The notes under the pieces were generated by a model that saw nothing but the letters and a program-made list of their open reading frames with translations, made no database searches and was not told the origin of the DNA. 26,083 nt of DNA, taken from NCBI GenBank assembly GCA_919902475.1, contig CAKKRA010000101.1, positions 1-26,083 of the forward strand. The letters are read 5' to 3'. This document shows positions 15,532 to 22,031 of this stretch, one piece after another. Both the position numbers and the translations under genes were made by a program. How positions within the stretch are numbered: the stretch's first letter is position 1; each line of letters starts with the position of its first letter. Source of the stretch: Nitrospiria bacterium (GTDB lineage Bacteria > Nitrospirota > CAKKRA01 > 9FT-COMBO-42-15).

Positions 15532-16914
15532 TTAAGCAGAAGAGCTATGATTGGTGCTAAATTTCCTGCAGTAGAGCTTGTATTTTTTCATCTTATATTG
15601 AAGCGTGCCTCTCTTCATCTTCAACTTCTCTGATGTCTTAACCTGATTATAGCTGCATTCCTCCAATGCCTGTTTGATTATATCCCTTTCAAGATGTTCA
15701 ACACGCTCTGCAAATCCAATATCAGATAATGCCTTTGAATAAAGATCAGCCCCCCTTTCCCTTAACTCCATTGGCAGGTCATCAATATTCACAACCTCAT
15801 CCTCTGACAGGACTATTATCCTTTCAATCGCATTTTCCAATTCCCTTATATTCCCAGGCCAGTCATAGGAATACAATATATCCTTAACCTCTGGTGATAT
15901 CAACACATCCTTGTGCAGCTCCTTTGTGTATCTATTCCAAAAATAATCTATTAAATCCGAAATATCCTCTCTCCGCTCTCTTAAAGGAGGGAGGGTAAGC
16001 GTAATCACATTCAGCCTGTAAAAGAGGTCTTCGCGAAAGATATTCTTCTTAATTGCCTCCTTAAGATCCTTATTTGTTGCTGCAATTATCCGCACATCCA
16101 CCTTTAATGTAGTTGTGCCCCCAACCCTTTCAAAGCTCTTCTCCTGCAGGAACCTTAGCAGTTTTACCTGTGTATTAAGAGGAAGGTCGCCTATTTCATC
16201 TAAAAACAACGTGCCTTTGTCTGCAATCTCAAACCTCCCCTTTTTCTGCGCATGCGCGCCGGTAAAAGAGCCTTTCTCATGGCCAAACAACTCGCTTTCC
16301 AAGACACCCTCTGCTAAGACAGCGCAATTCACTGCCACAAAGGAAAAATCCCTCCTGCTGCTTCTCTCATGAATCTCCCTCGCAACAAGCTCCTTGCCTG
16401 TGCCGCTTTCGCCTAATATAAGAACAGGCGTTGGCCTGCCTGCTACCTTATTTATAAATTTGTATATCTTTTGCATCTTCTGACCCTTGCCGATAATCCT
16501 GCCGAACCTGCTCTTAATCTCCTCTTTGAGTATTAGATTCTCGTCTGCTATCCTTTGCTGTGATAGCGCCTTTTCCACCTTTATTTCTATCTCTTCAAGG
16601 GAAAATGGCTTGAGGATATAGTCATACGCGCCTAACTTCATTGCCTCTATGGCATTCTCGATAGTGCCGTATGCTGTCATAATAATTACTATGGTTGTTG
16701 ACGAAATCTTCTTTATCTTTTTCAATACCTCAAGACCGTCCATCTTTGGCAGCCTGAGGTCTGTAATTACAAGGTCAAACATATCAGATGCAAATAATCT
16801 GACAGCATTCTCACCTGTGCCAACTGAAAAGACATCATACCCTTTCATCCTGAGGGTCTTTTCAAGAACATTCCTCATGCCTATGTTATCTTCAACTATT
16901 AATATCCTGTTCAT
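15532..16914 (-). CDS. NtrC-family sigma-54-dependent response regulator
   Basis: This 460-aa protein has the three expected domains. The receiver (1-120) has the acceptor D52 in VITDLRLPKMDG and ILKPF. The AAA+ sigma-54 interaction domain (about 135-370) has Walker A GESGTGKE (168-175), the sigma-54 contact loop GSFTGA (215-220) in place of the commoner GAFTGA, and Walker B TLFLDE (235-240). A Fis-type helix-turn-helix lies near 410-450 (YNQVKTSEKLKMKRGTLQYKMKKY). It activates sigma-54 promoters by ATP hydrolysis after phosphorylation. It lies 74 nt after its likely kinase and just upstream of a sigma-54 promoter. The target genes are inferred. Confidence 0.95.
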   Translation of the reverse strand: MNRILIVEDNIGMRNVLEKTLRMKGYDVFSVGTGENAVRLFASDMFDLVITDLRLPKMDGLEVLKKIKKISSTTIVIIMTAYGTIENAIEAMKLGAYDYILKPFSLEEIEIKVEKALSQQRIADENLILKEEIKSRFGRIIGKGQKMQKIYKFINKVAGRPTPVLILGESGTGKELVAREIHERSSRRDFSFVAVNCAVLAEGVLESELFGHEKGSFTGAHAQKKGRFEIADKGTLFLDEIGDLPLNTQVKLLRFLQEKSFERVGGTTTLKVDVRIIAATNKDLKEAIKKNIFREDLFYRLNVITLTLPPLRERREDISDLIDYFWNRYTKELHKDVLISPEVKDILYSYDWPGNIRELENAIERIIVLSEDEVVNIDDLPMELRERGADLYSKALSDIGFAERVEHLERDIIKQALEECSYNQVKTSEKLKMKRGTLQYKMKKYKLYCRKFSTNHSSSA

Positions 16915-16927
16915 AATAATCCTTTTC

Positions 16928-16983
16928 CCTTTGCCCTTTTCCCTTTGCTCTTTACGCTACACCCTATACCCTTCACCCTATAC
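16928..16983. repeat. CCCTTT / CACCCTATAC low-complexity tract
   Basis: The gap between the kinase and regulator genes is almost wholly made of short imperfect repeats: CCCTTT units spaced by GCCCTTTT and GCTC, then CACCCTATAC twice (16960-16969 and 16974-16983, period 14). The composition differs from the flanking genes. It may be replication slippage or a dispersed micro-repeat. Confidence 0.65.
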
Positions 16984-16988
16984 TTTAT

Positions 16989-18125
16989 CTATCTCCTTAT
17001 CGGCAGTCTTATGATAAAGGTTGTTCCTTTTCCATGCCTGGTTTTAAATTCTATCTTGCCGTCATGTGCCTCAATAATCTTATGCACAATTGCCAGACCA
17101 AGCCCTGTGCCCTGCTCCTTTGTTGTAAAAAATGGGTTGAATACCCTGTCTCCAATCTCCTTTGGAATGCCTGAGCCTGTATCAGAAATTTCAATAAATA
17201 TCCTCCCATATTGGATGCCGCTCTTAACAGTCAGCCTCCCGCCATTCGGCATAGCCTGAACTGCGTTCTGGATGATATTTAAGAATGCCATCCTTAATTC
17301 AAACGGATCAGCCTCAACAGCCGGCAGGGTCTTTAATGCCTTGATATCAAAATCTATCCTGTCTGCATCTTTAGCAAGAGAGACCATTGATATCACCTCT
17401 TTGATTAATGTATTCACATCTGTTTCCTCGAATATCGGCTGCGGCTTTTTAACAAAGGAAAGAAAGTTTGTTACAATGCGGTTAAGATTTTTTGTCTCTT
17501 TGATAATCGCATCTACTGCTGATGCGATTTCATCCTCTGACAGTCCTTTTTTAAGTAGCTCTGCATATCCTGCAATTGCAGAAAGCGGATTGCGTATTTC
17601 ATGGGCAACGCCTGCAGAAAGCTCTCCAACAGCAGCGAGCCTCTCCTTCAGCTTTATATCTGCCTCAAGCTCTTTTACATCTGTAATATCAGAAAACACC
17701 GCAATAACGCCTATCGGAGTTGCCTTATCATCGTAAAGTATAGATGTAGTTATACCGATCCATTTTATACTTCCATCTATTTTAACCTGTATCTGTTTTC
17801 TGTAATATGTCTCTCCATTCACTCCATTCTTAATAAGCTGGGCAACATGGCTATTACCTTTAAGGATATTCAAATAGCTCTTATCTTTTTCCTTTGTGCA
17901 GTCTATACCCAAAATACTGTCTGCAGAAGCATTGCAAAAGGTAACCAAACCATCCATGTTTATAACCATTACTCCGCTCGGAATGCACTGGAGAATGAGA
18001 TTGTTGTATTCCCTCATATCTTTGCTTAAGGCATTCTTTGGAAATCTCGGAATGGTATCTTTTCTGCGGGGTCTTGATTGATTTTTCATAGGATTTTTTT
18101 TGGGTTCATCCTGAGCCCTTAACAT
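16989..18125 (-). CDS. PAS-domain sensor histidine kinase, partner of the NtrC-type regulator
   Basis: This 378-aa protein has no membrane segment, so it senses a cytoplasmic signal. A PAS domain spans about 38-150. The HisKA box is AGVAHEIRNPLSAI with H175. The ATPase domain is complete: NIIQNAVQ (N box), EISDTGSGIP (G1), FNPFFTTKEQGTGLGLAIV (F and G2). This is the NtrB-like layout. It is the first gene before the NtrC-type regulator and has its own sigma-70 promoter. The ATG at 18125 lacks a clear ribosome site; a second ATG at 18089 is possible and would remove only a basic, unstructured segment. Confidence 0.92.
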   Translation of the reverse strand: MLRAQDEPKKNPMKNQSRPRRKDTIPRFPKNALSKDMREYNNLILQCIPSGVMVINMDGLVTFCNASADSILGIDCTKEKDKSYLNILKGNSHVAQLIKNGVNGETYYRKQIQVKIDGSIKWIGITTSILYDDKATPIGVIAVFSDITDVKELEADIKLKERLAAVGELSAGVAHEIRNPLSAIAGYAELLKKGLSEDEIASAVDAIIKETKNLNRIVTNFLSFVKKPQPIFEETDVNTLIKEVISMVSLAKDADRIDFDIKALKTLPAVEADPFELRMAFLNIIQNAVQAMPNGGRLTVKSGIQYGRIFIEISDTGSGIPKEIGDRVFNPFFTTKEQGTGLGLAIVHKIIEAHDGKIEFKTRHGKGTTFIIRLPIRR

Positions 18126-18136
18126 GAGATCAGTTG

Positions 18137-18146
18137 AACAATTGTT
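18137..18146. promoter_or_regulatory. short palindrome between kinase promoter and start codon
   Basis: AACAATTGTT is a perfect 10-bp palindrome lying just downstream of the kinase gene -10 element and 11 nt before its ATG. It shares the 9-mer ATTGTTGAA (plus strand 18141-18149) with the operator-like site at 11097-11118, where it is read on the minus strand. It may be an operator; the evidence is the position and this resemblance only. Confidence 0.3.
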
Positions 18147-18162
18147 GAAGGCTATACACTTA

Positions 18163-18190
18163 AATATATCTCAATTTTATGATATGTCAA
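18163..18190 (-). promoter_or_regulatory. sigma-70-type promoter of the PAS kinase gene
   Basis: On the minus strand TTGACA (18185-18190) and TATATT (18163-18168) are separated by 16 nt. The promoter begins right after the stop of the DUF4079-like gene and so starts a new unit for the kinase-regulator pair. Confidence 0.65.
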
Positions 18191-18192
18191 GG

Positions 18193-18642
18193 TCAATACC
18201 CTAAAACCTCAATCAAAAGGCTTATACCGAGGAGCATCTGAATCAATACCAAGCAGATTCCAGAGTAGTTTACAAGCATGTGTATTTTGGGAAGGTTGTC
18301 AGCGCCATGGCCATTTGATAATATATAACCCATTCCAACGCCTATGGCAAAGAGGAGCAGGATAATCATTCCTAAATATGCGTGCGGGCCTGAGTCAAAG
18401 AAAGGCCTTTCCAAAGTGTATTTATTTATAAGAAAGCCGAGAATAGAGCCAAGCGAAATAAGTATAAAAAAGAGAGCGCCCATATTAATGTGGGTGTTCC
18501 ACTTGAATGTTATATTTTGTCCTCTATATTTATCTAATTTGCTCTTGTACCTCTGCCATCCGAGATAGGCGGCATAAAAAAGAATTATTATCGAAATGAC
18601 CTGCAATATTGGATGGATTAATATCAGGCTAATTTGCGCCAT
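18193..18642 (-). CDS. DUF4079-like membrane protein, possible b-type haem protein
   Basis: This 149-aa protein has four or five hydrophobic helices and resembles DUF4079/cytochrome b561-like proteins. Histidines H10 (IHPILQ), H51 (THINMG), H87 (GPHAYLGM) and H121 (KIHMLVNY) each sit in or beside a different helix, a pattern that could bind two haems. The ATG at 18640-18642 is chosen, which overlaps the upstream CopD-like gene by 14 nt; a start 36 nt further up is possible but deepens the overlap to 50 nt. The pairing with another multi-histidine membrane protein suggests a small electron-transfer or haem module. Haem binding is inferred from the histidine pattern. Confidence 0.6.
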   Translation of the reverse strand: MAQISLILIHPILQVISIIILFYAAYLGWQRYKSKLDKYRGQNITFKWNTHINMGALFFILISLGSILGFLINKYTLERPFFDSGPHAYLGMIILLLFAIGVGMGYILSNGHGADNLPKIHMLVNYSGICLVLIQMLLGISLLIEVLGY

Positions 18643-19111
18643 ATCCGCGTGAAGATAGAATGCCGCTTGCTGCAGCAATAAGGCTTACAGTTAAGAGTAC
18701 CCAGTGCATTGCATTTAATCTCTTAAAGATGGCATTTACATCCGGCACCTCGCCTTTTACCATTCTCTCAAGCATCTTTTTTATAATAAAAGGCTCAAGT
18801 CCAAAGAGCATAACAACCCACATTACCCATATCATAAACATTATGGTTAGAAAGATTCCGTGTCCTGTAAAGAGCATCAAGTGCTTGCCAGTTATAAACG
18901 CCATTGTTAGACCTGTTATGCCGACAGTAGCAGCATAATACCTCGCAAGCTTAGCAAATCTGTGCTCAACCCTCTGAAAAGACATTGCCTTCTGAATAAT
19001 ATCCTCAATCTTATACAAGGAAGGGAAGATTATAATTGTTACAAAGGCAAGGCCTCCAAACCACAGAATAACTGTGAGTACATGAATAATAAGCAACAAA
19101 GTAAATAACAT
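18629..19111 (-). CDS. CopD-like four-helix membrane protein
   Basis: This 160-aa protein has four predicted membrane helices (about 4-26, 57-78, 85-108 and 134-153). The opening IIHVLTVILWFGGLAFV resembles the first helix of CopD/CtaG-related proteins, with H10 in helix 1, H50 in RVEHRFAKLARYY, H77, H84 and H136 in MHWVLLT. It may handle copper or haem. AGGAGG lies 7 nt before the ATG. It overlaps the DUF4079-like gene and lies 40 nt after the DUF167 gene, with an ATTCCCGC repeat in the gap. The family placement is moderate; no function is proven by the sequence. Confidence 0.65.
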   Translation of the reverse strand: MLFTLLLIIHVLTVILWFGGLAFVTIIIFPSLYKIEDIIQKAMSFQRVEHRFAKLARYYAATVGITGLTMAFITGKHLMLFTGHGIFLTIMFMIWVMWVVMLFGLEPFIIKKMLERMVKGEVPDVNAIFKRLNAMHWVLLTVSLIAAASGILSSRGYGAN

Positions 19112-19134
19112 CTATCTCCTCCTCTGTAAAAACT

Positions 19135-19164
19135 GTCATTCCCGCATCTTTTTAGCGGGAATCC
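19135..19164. repeat. ATTCCCGC inverted repeat, copy 1
   Basis: GTCATTCCCGC is followed by GCGGGAATCC; ATTCCCGC (19138-19145) and GCGGGAAT (19155-19162) are perfectly complementary around a 9-nt loop. The last codons and the TAA stop (19152-19154) of the DUF167 gene lie inside the element. It is the same family as the unit at 20159-20235 and similar in form to the dRS3-type repeats of Neisseria. Confidence 0.8.
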
Positions 19165-19463
19165 ACTCCTAATAAGTCTTGAAGTATTTCTACCACATCT
19201 GCCTTCCCAAGTCCTATGATCTTTATCAGCTTATCTTTTGATTTCTCACCCTTGATTATCTCAAGCTGTGATTTCGCTATTTTAAATCTCTTTGATAAAA
19301 ATTCAATGCAGCGCCTGTTTGCCTCTCCTTCAACTGGCGGCGATGTCAGCTTTATCTTCAATGCGCCATTGTATTCACCAACAATCTCATCCTTAGAAGC
19401 GCGCGGCTGAATCCTCACAGGCAGGATTACGCCTTCATTATCCTCCACTAAATTTAACATCAT
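19152..19463 (-). CDS. DUF167 (YggU) family protein
   Basis: This small protein of about 103 aa is recognised by LPVRIQPRASKDEIVGEYNG and the strongly conserved KIKLTSPPVEGEANRRCIEFL, followed by IIKGEKSKDKLIKI. The biochemical role of DUF167 is unknown. The start is set at the ATG pair 19458-19463; a TTG at 19502 would add 13 residues taken from the structured repeat and is rejected. No good ribosome site is seen before either start. The C-terminal residues GVDSR and the stop are supplied by the ATTCCCGC repeat. It follows yggT and divIVA, as in many bacteria. Confidence 0.82.
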   Translation of the reverse strand: MMLNLVEDNEGVILPVRIQPRASKDEIVGEYNGALKIKLTSPPVEGEANRRCIEFLSKRFKIAKSQLEIIKGEKSKDKLIKIIGLGKADVVEILQDLLGVDSR

Positions 19464-19474
19464 AGATGATAACC

Positions 19475-19598
19475 CAGATTTAGTCAGAGGGGTCAGATGC
19501 AAGGCGGAGCGAGGGCTCGCACCGCAGCATACATGTTAGTATGTGAGGATGCGAGGCCGATGCGACAACGCAGCAGATGACCCCTATCACTAAATCTG
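19475..19598. repeat. structured dispersed repeat, copy 2
   Basis: The 84-nt core 19495-19578 matches copy 1 (4232-4315). Outer arms are 21 nt each (19475-19495 and 19578-19598) with two mismatches, including AGGGGTCA against TGACCCCT. These arms share no sequence with the copy 1 arms. The inner stem CATAC/GTATG is kept but the loop is ATGTTA rather than TAAACT. It fills the gap between divIVA and the DUF167 gene and begins 5 nt after the divIVA stop, in the same orientation as copy 1. Confidence 0.87.
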
Positions 19599-19603
19599 CA
19601 ACA

Positions 19604-20107
19604 TTATTTCTCTTTGGGTTTTAAGAACCTCACATTGTCTTCTCTTATCTCGTCCTCCTTATCCTCCTCCTCCATGCTTATCATCTTCTGGAAGGTTCTG
19701 ATTATACCCTTGATTTTTTCAAGATAGAGCACCTTCTGTTTCTTTAAATCATTTAATTCCTTTTTCAGGTTTGCAATCTCTTTATGCACATCCTTAATCA
19801 GGCTGTCAGCCTTAAGCTCTGCCTCTTTTATAATAAGCTCTGCCTCTTTCAGTGCATTGCCCTTAAGATTCTCAACAATCTGCTGCGCATTCATCAGGGT
19901 GTCTTTTAAGGTTGTCTCCTTTTTCTTAAAATCAAGTATCTTTGCCTCTTTCTTTGCAAGCTCCTCTTTGAGATAATTATTCTCCTTAATAAGGGTTTCA
20001 AACTCCCTTGTTAAAAGGTCAAGAAAGGAGTTTACCTCTTTTACATCAAACCCCCTGAACTTCACCCCAAAGTTCTTTTGCTGTATATCCAATGGCGTTA
20101 TCTTCAT
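19604..20107 (-). CDS. divIVA: DivIVA-domain cell-pole/division protein
   Basis: This 167-aa protein has the DivIVA N-terminal lipid-binding region: MKITPLDIQQKNFGVKFRGFDVKEVNSFLD. A long coiled coil (about 35-145) follows and the acidic tail is EEEDKEDE. DivIVA proteins bind curved membranes and mark poles or septa; in this lineage the partner is unknown. A perfect GGAGGTGA precedes the ATG. It is next to yggT and downstream of ftsZ, which supports a role in division. The length is normal for the family. Confidence 0.9.
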   Translation of the reverse strand: MKITPLDIQQKNFGVKFRGFDVKEVNSFLDLLTREFETLIKENNYLKEELAKKEAKILDFKKKETTLKDTLMNAQQIVENLKGNALKEAELIIKEAELKADSLIKDVHKEIANLKKELNDLKKQKVLYLEKIKGIIRTFQKMISMEEEDKEDEIREDNVRFLKPKEK

Positions 20108-20130
20108 TTTTCACCTCCTCCAATTATTCA

Positions 20131-20235
20131 GTCATTCCTGCGAAACCTGTCCCTCTATGTCATTCCTGCGTGTATCTGGCAGGAATCCAGTCTTGTACAT
20201 TATGGATTCCCGCTCAAAAACTCCGCGGGAATGAC
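20131..20235. repeat. ATTCCCGC repeat, copy 2 with partial copy
   Basis: A 77-bp unit (20159-20235) is bounded by GTCATTCC and GGAATGAC. It contains two hairpins: ATTCCTGC/GCAGGAAT (20162-20169 and 20179-20186) and ATTCCCGC/GCGGGAAT (20206-20213 and 20225-20232). A truncated extra copy, GTCATTCCTGCG, sits at 20131-20142. The element fills the gap between yggT and divIVA. Short frames through it (for example 20078-20280 on the plus strand) are artefacts. Confidence 0.82.
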
Positions 20236-20242
20236 ATCTTCC

Positions 20243-20542
20243 TTACCTCAAACTATTCGCCAATTGCAACAATGATATAACCAAAAAATTCTGCAAAAAG
20301 AATATTGCCATAATTACAATTATCGGCGATATATCAATTCCGATTTTATGAATTGGAATTATCCTTCTTATCGGCGACAGCACTGGCTCTGTTATCCTGT
20401 ATAAAAACTGCACAATAGGATTGTATGGATCTGGGTTCACCCATGATATTAAAGCCCTTGCAATGATAACCCACATATAGATTGTAAGGCCATAATCAAG
20501 AATCTTTGCCAAAGCGCTTATAAAATTTGCCAAGATAAACAT
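20243..20542 (-). CDS. yggT: YggT family membrane protein
   Basis: This 99-aa membrane protein has two hydrophobic segments. The signature is YMWVIIARALISWVNPDPYNPIVQFLYRITEPVLSPIRRIIP followed by DISPIIVIMAIFFLQNFL, here listed only to mark positions about 20-85. YggT-type proteins (YlmG in Gram-positives and plastids) are linked to division or envelope functions in ftsZ clusters; the biochemistry is unclear. The start codon overlaps the proC stop by 1 nt (TAATG), so translation is coupled. Confidence 0.9.
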   Translation of the reverse strand: MFILANFISALAKILDYGLTIYMWVIIARALISWVNPDPYNPIVQFLYRITEPVLSPIRRIIPIHKIGIDISPIIVIMAIFFLQNFLVISLLQLANSLR

Positions 20543-21342
20543 TATCCTCTCCTTCCAAGTTCCTCTGCCCTTTTTTCTGCTGCCTGTAATGCATCTATCA
20601 CTATACCTTTTAGTCCTTTTTCATCAAAAACCTTTAGCCCTGCTGCTGTTGTTCCTCCCGGCGAAGTTACCATCTCCCTGAGTTTTGCTGGAGGCATACC
20701 AGTATCAAGGAGTTTTGCTGTGCCAATAAGCGTCTGAATTGCAAGCTCTGAGGCATTATCCATGTCTAAACCCATTTTCACACCACCCTCTATCATACCC
20801 TCAATAAATAGTGCAATAAATGCAGGGCCGCTGCCTGACAATGCTGTAACTGCATTCATATATTTTTCTGGAAGTGTTAATACTTTCCCAATAGACATAA
20901 AAATCTCTCTGACTGCGGCAATGTCCTTATCAGAAAAACATTCGCAGAGGGATAATACACTCATGCCTTCCTGAACAAGCGCTGGTGTATTCGGCATTAC
21001 ACGGATGAGCTTCTTTGTCTTTAGCTTTGATTGAAGATAAGAAAGTGTTATGCCTGCTGCTATTGACACAACAGTCTTCTCATCTGTAATAACATCGGAT
21101 ATCTCATCCAGAACTGCTACTATATTTTGGGGCTTGACTGCAAGGATGATTATGTTGCAAGAAGCTGCCACATCTTTATTAGAAGATGTTGTCTTTATCT
21201 TATAGGTTTCCTCTAAATATCTTCTCCTATCTTCTCTGGGCTCTGATACAAAGATATTCATACTCCGAACCCCGAACTCAGAACTCCGAACTCCTTTTAT
21301 CAGTGCCTCTGCCATATTTCCACCGCCAATAAAGCCTATCAT
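20542..21342 (-). CDS. proC: pyrroline-5-carboxylate reductase
   Basis: This 266-aa enzyme reduces 1-pyrroline-5-carboxylate to proline with NAD(P)H. The Rossmann motif is MIGFIGGGNMAEALIKG. Also present are VMPNTPALVQEGMS, VTALSGSGPAF and the C-terminal MVTSPGGTTAAGL. Between the first helix and second strand the loop reads GVRSSEFGVRS, encoded by an AGTTCGG micro-repeat (21262-21294); it occupies the place of a normally variable loop, so activity is probably kept. It lies 4 nt after yggS and overlaps yggT by 1 nt. Confidence 0.95.
   Translation of the reverse strand: MIGFIGGGNMAEALIKGVRSSEFGVRSMNIFVSEPREDRRRYLEETYKIKTTSSNKDVAASCNIIILAVKPQNIVAVLDEISDVITDEKTVVSIAAGITLSYLQSKLKTKKLIRVMPNTPALVQEGMSVLSLCECFSDKDIAAVREIFMSIGKVLTLPEKYMNAVTALSGSGPAFIALFIEGMIEGGVKMGLDMDNASELAIQTLIGTAKLLDTGMPPAKLREMVTSPGGTTAAGLKVFDEKGLKGIVIDALQAAEKRAEELGRRG
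21262..21294. repeat. AGTTCGG micro-repeat inside proC
   Basis: The 33-nt tract repeats the unit ACTCCGAAC with variants CCCGAACTC and AGAACTCCG. On the coding strand it gives GVRSSEFGVRS, an internal peptide repeat of GVRS. Low complexity of this type is unlike the rest of proC and suggests slippage or insertion of a dispersed micro-repeat. Confidence 0.7.
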
Positions 21343-21346
21343 CTTT

Positions 21347-22027
21347 TTATTTCCTCTCCCCGAATATTGCAGTTCCTATCCTTACCATTGTAGCTCCCTC
21401 TTCTATAGCTATCTCAAAGTCATGAGACATGCCCATAGAAAGCTCAGGCAATCTAAACCCTCTTTTTTCTGCTTCATCCCTTATCTCACACAGCCTCTTA
21501 AAATATGGCCTCGTCTTTTCAGCATCATCAAAAAAAGGCGGAATTGTCATTAAGCCGAGTATCTTTATATTCTCAAACTCAGATGCCCTCTCAATTAGCG
21601 GCAAGAGTCCATTCTCTGTCATACCAAATTTGGATTCCTCTTCTGAAAGCTTCACCTCTATAAGTATCTCCTGAACAATATCCCTCTTTTTTGCCTGCTT
21701 GTCTATCTCCTCTAACAATCTCAGGCTGTCAACAACGTGGATAAGCTCAAAGCTTCCAACTACATCTTTAACCTTGTTTGTCTGCAGATGTCCTATAAAA
21801 TGCCACAAGGCTATTTTGCCTATCTCCTTTAACTTTGGAAGCGCCTCCTGAACACGATTCTCTCCAAAAATTCTTAAACCAGCCTCTACTGCCTCTTTTA
21901 TTCTATTTACATCAACTGTCTTTGTTACGGTAACAAGTTTTATTTCTTTTGCATTCCTGCCAACCTTTTCTGCCGCTCTTTTTATCCTGTTTTGAACATT
22001 CTCAATATTCTCAGCTATTGTGCTCAT
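21347..22027 (-). CDS. yggS: YggS/PLPBP family pyridoxal-phosphate homeostasis protein
   Basis: This 226-aa alanine-racemase-fold protein binds PLP without known enzyme activity and helps vitamin B6 and amino-acid balance. The PLP lysine is K36 in KLVTVTKTVD. Other signatures are IFGENRVQEA, WHFIGHLQTNKVK, and the C-terminal LSMGMSHDFEIAIEEGATMVRIG, which holds the phosphate-binding loop. The length is typical. It lies 4 nt after pgeF and 4 nt before proC, the usual arrangement. Confidence 0.95.
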   Translation of the reverse strand: MSTIAENIENVQNRIKRAAEKVGRNAKEIKLVTVTKTVDVNRIKEAVEAGLRIFGENRVQEALPKLKEIGKIALWHFIGHLQTNKVKDVVGSFELIHVVDSLRLLEEIDKQAKKRDIVQEILIEVKLSEEESKFGMTENGLLPLIERASEFENIKILGLMTIPPFFDDAEKTRPYFKRLCEIRDEAEKRGFRLPELSMGMSHDFEIAIEEGATMVRIGTAIFGERK

Positions 22028-22031
22028 AAAA

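Noticed and set aside
19464..19502. TTG-initiated N-terminal extension of the DUF167 protein
   Set aside because: The added residues MHLTPLTKSGLSS are encoded by the structured repeat arm and are not part of the DUF167 fold.
20078..20280. Two small plus-strand frames giving peptides such as GFPLKNSAGMTS
   Set aside because: They run through the ATTCCCGC repeat, which gives the same spurious peptides wherever it occurs.
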